Source: an uncultured Prevotellaceae bacterium (GTDB lineage Bacteria; Bacteroidota; Bacteroidia; Bacteroidales; Bacteroidaceae). From it: 64,000 nucleotides of DNA. Positions 1-7,689 of this stretch are shown here, piece after piece. The DNA lies in assembly GCA_902776195.1 (NCBI GenBank), contig CACYPF010000004.1, positions 91,115 through 155,114 on the forward strand. Reading direction: 5' to 3'. The stretch's first letter is position 1. The number at the start of each line of letters is the position of its first letter. The notes under the pieces were generated by a model that was not told where the DNA came from, did no database searches, and worked only from the letters and a program-made list of their open reading frames with translations. A program made the translations under genes and the position numbers.

Positions 1-452
1 GACCTTTTGTCATCCGTTATCCAAGAGGTGGAGGTGTCCTGTTAGACTGGCGTTGTCCTCTTGAGGAAATCAAGGTGGGAACTGGCAGGAAGATGAAAGA
101 CGGAGAGGATGTAGCCATCCTTTCCATTGGTCCGATAGGCAATAATGTAACAGAAGCCATAAAAGGTACCACGGCAGCTCATTATGACATGCGTTTTCTG
201 AAACCCATTGATGAGAATATCCTCCGTGAGGTTGCTGAGAAATACAAGCATATTATCACAGTAGAGAATGGCGTCAAGAACGGAGGTTTGGGTTCTGCCG
301 TCCTTGAATGGATGAACGACCACGGTTACTCTCCACGCATCACCCGTCTTGGCATGCCTGACACACAGTTTGTCGAGCATGGCACCGTTGATGAACTACA
401 ACATATCGTAGGATTAGACGCAGCAAGTATAAGAAAAGCGATAGAGTCATGA
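1..452 (+). CDS. dxs: 1-deoxy-D-xylulose-5-phosphate synthase, C-terminal part
   Basis: The reading frame is open from base 3 at the left edge, so only about the last 150 residues are present. DXS joins pyruvate and glyceraldehyde 3-phosphate with thiamine diphosphate in the first step of the MEP isoprenoid pathway in the cytoplasm. The visible part begins with PFVIRYPRG, the end of the central pyrimidine-binding domain. It continues into the C-terminal transketolase domain, with MRFLKPIDE, a VENGVKNGGLG stretch and a final GTVDELQ segment typical of DXS. A GTG at 75 is internal, not a start. The stop TGA overlaps the ATG of trkA, so translation of the two is probably coupled. Confidence 0.93.
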   Translation, partial: PFVIRYPRGGGVLLDWRCPLEEIKVGTGRKMKDGEDVAILSIGPIGNNVTEAIKGTTAAHYDMRFLKPIDENILREVAEKYKHIITVENGVKNGGLGSAVLEWMNDHGYSPRITRLGMPDTQFVEHGTVDELQHIVGLDAASIRKAIES

Positions 453-1807
453 AGATTGTGATTGCCGGTGCAGGTGCCGTAGGAACTCACCTGTCAAAAC
501 TTTTATCACGCGACCATCAAGATTGTGTTTTGATAGACGCTGATGCCACACGTCTGTCAGGACTTGACGGGCGTTATGACATTATGACGATCCAAGGTTC
601 ACCGACAAGTATCATGACACTGAAAGACGCGGGAGTTGAGTCTGCCGACCTCTTTGTCGGAGTTACTCCTGACGAGAGCAAGAACATGAATGCTTGCAGT
701 ATAGCCCATGCCTTGGGAGCCAAAAAGACAGTAGCACGTATTGACAATTACGAGTATCTTGCACCCAACCTGAAACCATTCTTCGAGAAGATGGGTGTCA
801 ATTCTCTCATCTATCCCGAGGTATTAGCAGCCATAGACATCACCAATGGTTTAAAGATGTCATGGGTCAGACAGCGCTGGGACGTACATGGCGGTGCTTT
901 GGTGATGTTAGGTATTAAGCTCAGGGAGACTTGTGAGATTCTCAACCAACCGCTGAAGAATCTTTGCGGTCCTGACGACCCCTACCATATCGTAGCTATC
1001 AAACGAGGTGGAGAGACTTTGATTCCAAGTGGTAATGACAAGTTGTGTGTCAACGACCTCACCTACTTCATGACAACCAGTGAGTACATTCCCTATATCC
1101 GCAAGATCTCAGGGAAAGAGCACTATGCTGATGTGAAGAATGTGATCATCATGGGAGGAGGAAAGACAGCCGTCCGTGTCGGTTTGACCCTTCCCGACTA
1201 TATGAATCTGAAGATCATCGAGAAGAGTGAGCGACGCTGCGAACAACTGAATGAATTACTGTGCGATACCGACACCATGATCATCCATGGGGATGCCCGC
1301 GACCTTGGTCTCTTACAGGAAGAGGGTATCGAGAACACGCAGGCTTTTGTCGCCCTGACTGGTAATGCCGAGACCAACATCCTTGCCTGTCTGACCGCCA
1401 AGCGACTGGGTGTCAGGAAGACGGTGGCAATGGTGGAGAATCTCGACTATGTGGAGATGGCGGAGAGTCTGGATATCGGTACGATTATCAATAAGAAGAC
1501 GGTTGCCGCCAGCCATATCTATCAGATGATGCTGGATGCGGATGTCAGCAATGTCCGCTCGCTGATGATGGTTGACTCTGATGTTGCGGAGTTCACTGCT
1601 GCAGAAGGTTCCAAGGTGACCAAGAAACCTGTCAAGGACCTTGGCTTACCGTTTGGTGTCACCATTGGTGGCTTGGTACGTAACGAAGAGGGAATCCTTG
1701 TCAATGGTAATACACAAATCATGGCAGGCGACTCCGTAATGGTTTTCTGCCATGAGCAGAATCTCAAGAAAATCGAGAAGTATTTCAAGTCAAACGCGCT
1801 ATGGTAA
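449..1807 (+). CDS. trkA: Trk potassium uptake protein TrkA
   Basis: A cytoplasmic regulatory subunit of 452 residues that binds NAD(H) or ATP and gates the TrkH potassium channel. It is a tandem RCK protein: the first Rossmann fold starts at residue 3 with the GAGAVG loop, and the second starts near residue 231 with IIMGGGKTA. Each is followed by a TrkA-C domain. The full double-length architecture matches TrkA rather than a single-RCK KtrA. The start ATG overlaps the dxs stop and the end overlaps trkH by 7 bases, so the three genes form one operon and TrkA and TrkH are probably made in linked amounts. Confidence 0.95.
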   Translation: MKIVIAGAGAVGTHLSKLLSRDHQDCVLIDADATRLSGLDGRYDIMTIQGSPTSIMTLKDAGVESADLFVGVTPDESKNMNACSIAHALGAKKTVARIDNYEYLAPNLKPFFEKMGVNSLIYPEVLAAIDITNGLKMSWVRQRWDVHGGALVMLGIKLRETCEILNQPLKNLCGPDDPYHIVAIKRGGETLIPSGNDKLCVNDLTYFMTTSEYIPYIRKISGKEHYADVKNVIIMGGGKTAVRVGLTLPDYMNLKIIEKSERRCEQLNELLCDTDTMIIHGDARDLGLLQEEGIENTQAFVALTGNAETNILACLTAKRLGVRKTVAMVENLDYVEMAESLDIGTIINKKTVAASHIYQMMLDADVSNVRSLMMVDSDVAEFTAAEGSKVTKKPVKDLGLPFGVTIGGLVRNEEGILVNGNTQIMAGDSVMVFCHEQNLKKIEKYFKSNALW

Positions 1808-3261
1808 ACTTCCCCCTGATATACAAGATCATTGGTTCTCTGCTCCTACTATTAGGATCAATGCTCACCCTGTGTACTGGTATATCATTCTATTATATGG
1901 AAGACGACATCATGGCTTTCCTGCTGTCGACCTTATTCACATACAGTTGCGGCTTTATTCTCAAATTCATGGGAAGGAATGCCACTAACAACCTCAGTCG
2001 TCGGGACGCTTATCTCTTGGTTACGCTGACTTGGACCGTTTTCAGTGTGTTCGGTATGATTCCGTTTCTGATTGGCGGGTATATCGATAATGTGACAGAT
2101 GCGTTCTTCGAGACCATGTCAGGTTTCACCACGACAGGAGCGACCATCATTGACGATGTAGAATGGATGCCCCATGCCATTTTATTCTGGCGTACCCAGA
2201 CCCAATGGATTGGTGCTTTGGGAATCGTGTTCTTCACCATTGCCATTCTCCCCTCCATGGTAGGTAATGGCAGTGTGAAAGTCTTTGCCGCTGAAGCGAC
2301 AGGTCCCATCAGGTCGAAGATGCACCCACGCCTGTCTACGACAGCAAAATGGATATGGTCTGTGTATTCCGCACTGACCATTGCCTGCATCCTCTCATTC
2401 TATCTTGCAGGAATGAATGTGTTTGACAGCATCAACTATGCGATGACGACAACTGCGACAGGAGGATTTTCTCCTCATAATGACTCTGCCGCTTTCTTCC
2501 ATTCTCCCACCATCGAGTATATCGCTATCCTTTTCCAGTTCTTGGCAGGCATTAATTTCACCATGCTTTATCTTGCCATATTTAAATTCAAGATAGCCAA
2601 TTTATTTAAGAACTCCGAGTTTAAACTGTTTATCTTCGTTGTCGCGGCATCCACAATATGGATTATGTATCTGTTAATGTCGAACAACGGATACGGTCTG
2701 GAGCGAGCATTCCGCTCTGCCCTTTTCCAAGTGGTATCCTTTATAACCACTACAGGACTTTTCAACGACGATGCGGCACTATGGCCTCATATCACATGGG
2801 TCATCCTGGGCTGTCTGATGTTCATGGGAGCCTGTGCGGGCTCGACGACGGGAGGATTCAAATGTATCCGTGGCGTGATGATTATGAAACTGATACGCAA
2901 CGAGTTCCATAAATTGCTCCATCCTAATGCGGTACTGCCTGTAAAGATCAATGGTCAACCGGTGTCTCAGCAGAAGCTGAACACACTACTGGCATTCTTC
3001 GCTATCTTCACTCTCATGGTCTTGATCTCCGCAACGATTATGATTGTGGCAGGTATCGACAACACGAATGCCATTACCATCGCCCTGAGTTGCATCAGCA
3101 ACGTAGGTCCCTCCTTAGGAACCCAGATCGGTCCTGAGATGTCATGGAGCCAGTTACCAGACTTCATCAAGTGGGTATGCTCCTTCCTGATGCTGGTAGG
3201 ACGTCTGGAGATTATGAGCGTGCTGGTATTGTTTACCCGGGGATTCTGGAAGGATAATTAA
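1801..3261 (+). CDS. trkH: Trk potassium transporter membrane subunit TrkH
   Basis: An inner-membrane protein of 486 residues forming the ion-conducting part of the Trk system. It shows the four repeated P-loop regions of the TrkH/KtrB/HKT family: FTTTGAT near residue 110, TTTATGGFSP, FITTTGLF and GSTTGGFK. The central Gly of the filter is present in each. Many hydrophobic helices surround these loops, consistent with four M1-P-M2 units plus extra N-terminal helices. It overlaps the trkA end by 7 bases and is followed after 20 bases by manA. Confidence 0.95.
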   Translation: MVNFPLIYKIIGSLLLLLGSMLTLCTGISFYYMEDDIMAFLLSTLFTYSCGFILKFMGRNATNNLSRRDAYLLVTLTWTVFSVFGMIPFLIGGYIDNVTDAFFETMSGFTTTGATIIDDVEWMPHAILFWRTQTQWIGALGIVFFTIAILPSMVGNGSVKVFAAEATGPIRSKMHPRLSTTAKWIWSVYSALTIACILSFYLAGMNVFDSINYAMTTTATGGFSPHNDSAAFFHSPTIEYIAILFQFLAGINFTMLYLAIFKFKIANLFKNSEFKLFIFVVAASTIWIMYLLMSNNGYGLERAFRSALFQVVSFITTTGLFNDDAALWPHITWVILGCLMFMGACAGSTTGGFKCIRGVMIMKLIRNEFHKLLHPNAVLPVKINGQPVSQQKLNTLLAFFAIFTLMVLISATIMIVAGIDNTNAITIALSCISNVGPSLGTQIGPEMSWSQLPDFIKWVCSFLMLVGRLEIMSVLVLFTRGFWKDN

Positions 3262-3281
3262 AAAGAAAGGAACTAGCATAT

Positions 3282-4238
3282 ATGAATTACTACAAATTTG
3301 AGCCACTTTTAAAACAAACACTCTGGGGGGGCGATAAGATTATCCCCTTCAAGAAGCTCGATGCCCAGACAGAGAATGTGGGTGAGAGTTGGGAGATTTC
3401 TGGTGTTAAAGACAACGAGACTATTGCCGTTGGTGACGGACGTTCCCTCAACCAACTGGTACATGACCTCAAAGGACAACTGGTAGGTGAGGCTAACTAC
3501 CACCGCTTCGGTGATGAGTTCCCCTTGCTCATCAAGTTCATCGATGCCCGTCAGGACCTGAGCATACAGGTACACCCTACCGATGAGATAGCCCACCGAC
3601 AGGGAAAGAGTCGCGGCAAGACAGAGATGTGGTTTGTCATGGACAGTGCTCCTGAGGCAAAGCTCTATAACGGACTGAAGCTGCAGATTACACCTGAGCA
3701 GTACAAGCAGATGGTGGAGAACGACACCATCTGTGACGCACTCGCCCAGTATGAGGTCAAGGAGGGCGACTGTTTCTTCATCCCCGCAGGACGCATCCAT
3801 GCCATTGGTGCAGGCTGTTTCCTCGCCGAGATACAACAGACTTCCGATGTGACCTATCGTATCTATGACTTCAAGCGTAAGGACAAGGACGGCAACTATC
3901 GGCAACTGCATACACAAGAGGCATCCGAGAGCATCAACTATACCGTTCTTGACGACTACAGGACGAAATATACGCCCTTGAAGAACGAAGGACAACTGCT
4001 GGTGGAGTGCCCCTATTTCAACACTGCCGTCTATGACCTGACAGAGCCTATGACGATGGATTACAGTGAACTGGACTCCTTCGTTATCCTGATTGGCATG
4101 AAAGGAGAAGGAACACTCACCGTAGATGGCGAGCTGGTCAGCTTCCGTGCCGGAGAGACCATTCTTCTTCCTGCCACGGTCAAAGAGGTAAACACAGAGG
4201 GAACGATTAAGTTTCTGGAGACTTACGTGCTGTCGTAA
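3282..4238 (+). CDS. manA: Class I mannose-6-phosphate isomerase
   Basis: A zinc enzyme of 318 residues interconverting mannose 6-phosphate and fructose 6-phosphate, linking mannose use and GDP-mannose supply to glycolysis. Visible zinc ligands are Gln and His in SIQVHPTDE (near residue 94), Glu in GKTEMW and His in PAGRIHAIGAG (near residue 172). The catalytic region QQTSDVTYRIYDF is also present. The short length matches the Gram-positive/Bacteroidetes YvyI/ManA type rather than the roughly 390-residue enterobacterial enzyme. It lies 20 bases after trkH. Its last 32 bases overlap, tail to tail, the DUF4435 gene on the other strand. Confidence 0.93.
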   Translation: MNYYKFEPLLKQTLWGGDKIIPFKKLDAQTENVGESWEISGVKDNETIAVGDGRSLNQLVHDLKGQLVGEANYHRFGDEFPLLIKFIDARQDLSIQVHPTDEIAHRQGKSRGKTEMWFVMDSAPEAKLYNGLKLQITPEQYKQMVENDTICDALAQYEVKEGDCFFIPAGRIHAIGAGCFLAEIQQTSDVTYRIYDFKRKDKDGNYRQLHTQEASESINYTVLDDYRTKYTPLKNEGQLLVECPYFNTAVYDLTEPMTMDYSELDSFVILIGMKGEGTLTVDGELVSFRAGETILLPATVKEVNTEGTIKFLETYVLS

Positions 4239-5217
4239 GGAATTGCTCTATGTCTGACTGCACACGACGGAACTGCTCCGACTGCATGTAGCCGTTGTTC
4301 TTTTTAAGCATCTGACGAATGTCCTGCAATGAGTGCTCATAGCAGGACATTTCGTTTCTGCGCTGCGTGTGATGACGTGCCGTACGGGCAATCTCATCCT
4401 GCCGTTCCAAACGGAGCCGGTTGCACACCTTATTTAATATAGGGACGATCACATTGTCGAACAAGGAGTGCCCTTGCACATAGAGGTAAGTGGTCTGGGG
4501 AGTAACACCCAAAGCCTTGATCTCCGCCTTCAGTATCAGATACGTTTCCTTATTATCCGGGAACTCCGCCTGTAACTGCCTCACCTTCCTGTTGACTTTC
4601 TGACGGAGATGGTCTATAGAGGGCTGCGGTTCAAACACGTTGAAGCCTCCAGGGTCTATCACCCTTGCCATATCAGACAAAGAGAACTTATTATGATTAC
4701 CTGTCCGGTAAGCCCATACCGACCAGATGAACAATGGGAAGATTGCCTCACTATACTGCGTGATATAGTCATTAAAGTCGAAGATACGATGATCATTGAG
4801 GGTGACGGCGACACAGACATCATGCAGGGAGGGAGCATAACACTGCAGGTTCTCGATGGCATAGGCATAGGTATGGAACACGTAAGGACTCTCCACCACC
4901 TTCTTTGACTGTTGTGTAGTACCTTGCAACAGATAGTCGTAGTCGGCATCCACACAGGCAATCATATCCTCTCCTATCTTTCCTTCGATAAAATTCATGA
5001 GCACCGACTTCTTCCCCCGTTCCAATTTCTGATGCGAGGGAAGCATCACCTCAAAGTAACGCTTATCATCCTCAAAGCGCCCTAACACCGTACGCCAGAA
5101 ATAGATATCGTCGTAGCTCTCCACATAAGCCACGATACGTCGTCTTGCCTTTTTCGAGGTCATTTGGTTAGCAGCCTCGAAATAGCGACTATTGATATTA
5201 TCTTTCAGTCTTTTCAT
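4207..5217 (-). CDS. DUF4435 TOPRIM-like protein, AriB-like (PARIS effector candidate)
   Basis: A 336-residue DUF4435 protein. A TOPRIM-like signature is visible: Glu33 in VAYVESYDDIYFW, then Asp90 and Asp92 in IACVDADYDY, the acidic pattern used to bind metal in TOPRIM nucleases. In the PARIS anti-phage system the DUF4435 protein AriB is the toxic nuclease released by the ATPase AriA when a phage anti-restriction protein is sensed. The partner gene here is the ATPase just upstream, in the order ariA then ariB. Residues after about 230 are basic and helical. Assignment to DUF4435 is from motifs and context. A defence role is inferred, since such pairs may also be a stable part of some Bacteroidetes chromosomes. 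Confidence 0.75.
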   Translation of the reverse strand: MKRLKDNINSRYFEAANQMTSKKARRRIVAYVESYDDIYFWRTVLGRFEDDKRYFEVMLPSHQKLERGKKSVLMNFIEGKIGEDMIACVDADYDYLLQGTTQQSKKVVESPYVFHTYAYAIENLQCYAPSLHDVCVAVTLNDHRIFDFNDYITQYSEAIFPLFIWSVWAYRTGNHNKFSLSDMARVIDPGGFNVFEPQPSIDHLRQKVNRKVRQLQAEFPDNKETYLILKAEIKALGVTPQTTYLYVQGHSLFDNVIVPILNKVCNRLRLERQDEIARTARHHTQRRNEMSCYEHSLQDIRQMLKKNNGYMQSEQFRRVQSDIEQFLTTARKSPET

Positions 5218-5224
5218 ATTTGAT

Positions 5225-5260
5225 AGTAACTATAGTGACTATAGTTCCTATAGTAACTAT
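5225..5260. repeat. Four 9-bp tandem repeats between the AriA-like and AriB-like genes
   Basis: On the plus strand the units read AGTAACTAT, AGTGACTAT, AGTTCCTAT, AGTAACTAT without interruption. On the minus strand they follow ATAG(T/G)NNACT-type spelling. The last unit contains the stop codon of the ATPase gene, and the array fills nearly all of the 39-base gap to the DUF4435 start. The same 9-mer family occurs at 54304-54336, and a relative at 59571-59624. Copy-number change here would alter the distance between the two genes. Confidence 0.85.
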
Positions 5261-6093
5261 ATAGTGATATCACTCACTTCTGTCACTTTATCCATCCAAC
5301 CGCTCATAATCACGGCAGGTGAATGGGTGGTCAGGATAATCTGTACGTTAGGATTCAATTCCAGGATCAGACTGATGAGTTGTTTCTGCCATTCGATATG
5401 CAGGGACACCTCCGGCTCGTCCATCAGGAGCACGTAAGGTTGCTGGTCCTCCACCAATACGGTCAGCAGGATGGCAAGCATCTGTTTCTCGCCACTGGAC
5501 AGCTTATAGGGCAGCAAGGTCTCTCCAATCTGTGAGAACCGTATCTCATTCTCCGTGCGGATAATCTGCTTGCCCGTCTCCTTGAACAAGTCATCGACAA
5601 TATCCTGGAAGCGTTTCTTGGGCTCTGACAGATGCTGGGCGGCATCCATATTACCCTTTTGCAGCTCTTCGATGATACGGTTGCCGATATTCACCTGATA
5701 GTCGAGGTATTTACGCTGCAGGTTATATAGCTGCAGGTCGAGCAACGAACCGCCTCCCATACCGGCAAGTGCGGAAAGTGTCTCCCGCATCACCCCTTCC
5801 CCTTCCGACAGGGTCTGCGAGATATTACTGTCCAGCGAGCGGATGATGTCGAAGCGCACATGGGTGGCGTTCTCCGGCTCACTGATGATACGCACCCCTT
5901 TCAGCATGTGGTTCTGTATATCACCATTGGTACTGATACTTCTCACCACCTTATTTAATATGGTGGACTTACCGACCCCGTTGATACCACTGAGCACATT
6001 CACTTTCGGGTCGAGATCCCATACGATGTGCTTCCTGCCACCCCATAGGGAGTCAATCTCTATCTGCTTGATATAATCCGCGTACTTTTGCAT
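5257..6093 (-). CDS. ABC-type AAA ATPase, AriA-like (PARIS sensor candidate)
   Basis: A 278-residue single-domain ATPase of the AAA_15/AAA_21 (OLD/SMC-like ABC) group. It has Walker A GINGVGKST at residues 36-44, a signature KLSSGEKQ, Walker B VLLMDEPE followed by SLHIEWQ, and a switch His in TTHSP. There are no membrane segments, so it is not a transporter subunit. In PARIS, AriA is such an ATPase and holds AriB until phage infection. The downstream DUF4435 partner makes that the closest known parallel, although this protein is short and has only a brief coiled-coil-like insert (about residues 110-180). A promoter box lies at 6112-6120, divergent from the EamA gene. Confidence 0.75.
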   Translation of the reverse strand: MQKYADYIKQIEIDSLWGGRKHIVWDLDPKVNVLSGINGVGKSTILNKVVRSISTNGDIQNHMLKGVRIISEPENATHVRFDIIRSLDSNISQTLSEGEGVMRETLSALAGMGGGSLLDLQLYNLQRKYLDYQVNIGNRIIEELQKGNMDAAQHLSEPKKRFQDIVDDLFKETGKQIIRTENEIRFSQIGETLLPYKLSSGEKQMLAILLTVLVEDQQPYVLLMDEPEVSLHIEWQKQLISLILELNPNVQIILTTHSPAVIMSGWMDKVTEVSDITI

Positions 6094-6111
6094 ATCGAAT
6101 ATGTTTATATC

Positions 6112-6120
6112 GCAAAAATA
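6112..6120 (-). promoter_or_regulatory. Promoter -7 box of the AriA/AriB-like operon
   Basis: On the minus strand the box reads TATTTTTGC, matching the Bacteroidetes TAnnTTTG consensus. It is about 20 bases before the ATPase ATG. Confidence 0.6.
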
Positions 6121-6142
6121 GTGATTATTCCCGAATTATGTG

Positions 6143-6151
6143 TACTTTTGC
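6143..6151 (+). promoter_or_regulatory. Promoter -7 box of the EamA transporter gene
   Basis: TACTTTTGC matches the Bacteroidetes consensus and lies 19 bases before the ATG at 6170. Its position rules out an upstream GTG at 6140 as the start. Confidence 0.7.
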
Positions 6152-6169
6152 AGGCGAAAAAATATTAAA

Positions 6170-7105
6170 ATGGACAAAACAAATAATAATCGCGCCCTTA
6201 TCGCACACCTTTCCATGTTTGGAGCATGTGCGGGATGGGGTCTTATGGCGCCCGTCGGCAAAGATGCCATGACCCATGGTTTCGACGGCATCACCATGGT
6301 GACTTTCAGGGTCGTAGGAGCTTGTCTGCTGTTCTGGATAGCCTCCTTCTTCGCCCCCAAGGAGCAAGTTCCTCTGCGTGACAAGCTGATGTTCATCGGG
6401 GCAGGACTTTTCGGACTGGTATGCAACCAGTGCTGCTATACGATTGGACTGAGTATCACCTCTCCTATCAACGCCTCTATCGTGACGACCTCCATGCCTA
6501 TCTTCGCCATGGTGCTTGCGGCACTGATCCTGAAGGAGCCTATCACCGGGAAGAAAGCGTTAGGTGTCCTGATGGGATGCTCGGGTGCCTTGATACTGAT
6601 ACTGACCTCTGCCGCCCACGCCAGCGACAAAGTGGGTGACATCCGTGGCGACTTGTTCTGTCTTTTCGCCCAGTTCTCATTTGCCCTCTACCTGTCGTTG
6701 TTCAATCCCCTGATACGACGCTACAATGTGTTCACCATCAACAAGTATATGTTCTCATGGGCAACCCTCATGCTATTGCCTTTTACTTTCTCCCATGTGA
6801 CAGACGTGTTGGCACAGCCTATCCCTGCGAAGACGTGGTGGGAAGTAGGCTATGTGGTAGGCATCGGTACTTTCTTTGGATATATCCTGACGATGATAGG
6901 TCAGCGCACTTTGCGTCCGACCGTTGTATCCGTCTATAACTACGTACAACCTATCGTCTCTGTCGCTGCCTCCCTGCTGATGGGCATTGGTGTACTGAAA
7001 CCCACGCACGCCCTTGCCGTCATATTAGTATTCAGTGGTGTATGGCTGGTGACGAAGTCGAAGTCCAGAAGAGACATGGAAAAAGAAAAGGTGACCGATC
7101 AATAA
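6170..7105 (+). CDS. EamA (DMT superfamily) transporter
   Basis: An inner-membrane carrier of 311 residues with about ten transmembrane helices in two EamA repeats, each starting with a hydrophobic G-rich helix (FGACAGWGLMAPVGKD and LFCLFAQFSFALYLSL). This is the drug/metabolite exporter family, whose substrates include amino acids and small metabolites. The sequence does not show which one applies here. The start at 6170 was chosen because the promoter box 6143-6151 would lie inside a longer gene. The tail is basic (SKSRRDMEKEK), as expected for a cytoplasmic end. It ends inside a terminator stem shared with the FKBP gene opposite. Confidence 0.88.
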   Translation: MDKTNNNRALIAHLSMFGACAGWGLMAPVGKDAMTHGFDGITMVTFRVVGACLLFWIASFFAPKEQVPLRDKLMFIGAGLFGLVCNQCCYTIGLSITSPINASIVTTSMPIFAMVLAALILKEPITGKKALGVLMGCSGALILILTSAAHASDKVGDIRGDLFCLFAQFSFALYLSLFNPLIRRYNVFTINKYMFSWATLMLLPFTFSHVTDVLAQPIPAKTWWEVGYVVGIGTFFGYILTMIGQRTLRPTVVSVYNYVQPIVSVAASLLMGIGVLKPTHALAVILVFSGVWLVTKSKSRRDMEKEKVTDQ

Positions 7106-7123
7106 CGGTCACCTTTTCTTTTC
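7082..7123. terminator. Bidirectional intrinsic terminator
   Basis: A perfect 17-bp stem: bases 7082-7098 pair with 7107-7123 around an 8-base loop. It has A-rich flanks on the left and T-rich flanks on the right, so it can stop transcription from both sides. The stop codons of the EamA and FKBP genes lie in the loop (7099-7105), so the stem codes the last residues of both proteins. Confidence 0.85.
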
Positions 7124-7683
7124 GTCCAGAACTCTTCAAGTCGTACTTCAAAGATCAGTGTACTGTAAGCGGGAATCTCACCATTGTCCACTGTGCCATA
7201 TCCCATCTGATAGGGAACGGCGATGACCCAATGGTCACCCTTATGCATTTTCAGCAAGGCAGTGGTCAGACCTGTCACGACACCATTGACGGCAAACTTC
7301 CTGGGGACTGCCGTATCCCAGTCGAAGGGTTCCAGATAACTCTGGTCAAACTGGTATCCTGCCGAGTATGACGGTGACGGGATCAGGTTTCCCACATAAT
7401 GGATCTGCACGGTATCGTTCAGATAAGGTGTTGCCTCCGGGGCATCCTCTTCACTGGACACCTCTTTCACCAGCACATAATCAGAATACTTGGTGGAAGT
7501 CTCATCCGTCAGGGAGTATTTCAGCAATGCCTGGTCATATTCATGAGCAAGGAAGGCAGCCTCGAAAAACTTCTCGTTCTTGTTCTTCCAGTCGGCATAC
7601 TCCACGATGGCATCGTCTTTCTCACTGCACGACACAAGGACGAGCAGTGAGAGACAGGCGATGATGTATTGCTTGATATTCAT
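7099..7683 (-). CDS. FKBP-type peptidyl-prolyl cis-trans isomerase lipoprotein
   Basis: A 194-residue envelope protein. The N-terminus is a lipoprotein signal (MNIKQYIIACLSLLVLVSC) with the lipobox LVSC, so Cys19 should be acylated. The C-terminal half is an FKBP domain with VQIHYVGNL, FDQSY, VVTGLTTALLKMHKGD and PYQMGYG. These are the family's core positions, and the fold catalyses cis-trans isomerisation at proline. It starts 6 bases after the glyQS stop and is probably co-transcribed with it. An acidic stretch (VSSEEDAPEATPYL) precedes the domain. Confidence 0.9.
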   Translation of the reverse strand: MNIKQYIIACLSLLVLVSCSEKDDAIVEYADWKNKNEKFFEAAFLAHEYDQALLKYSLTDETSTKYSDYVLVKEVSSEEDAPEATPYLNDTVQIHYVGNLIPSPSYSAGYQFDQSYLEPFDWDTAVPRKFAVNGVVTGLTTALLKMHKGDHWVIAVPYQMGYGTVDNGEIPAYSTLIFEVRLEEFWTKRKGDRY

Positions 7684-7689
7684 TATTTA

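Noticed and set aside
3309-3995. Open frame of 228 codons opposite manA
   Set aside because: It is an antisense shadow of a clear isomerase gene.
5257-6093. ABC transporter ATPase
   Set aside because: There is no permease nearby, and the sequence resembles the OLD/AAA_15 group with a DUF4435 partner.
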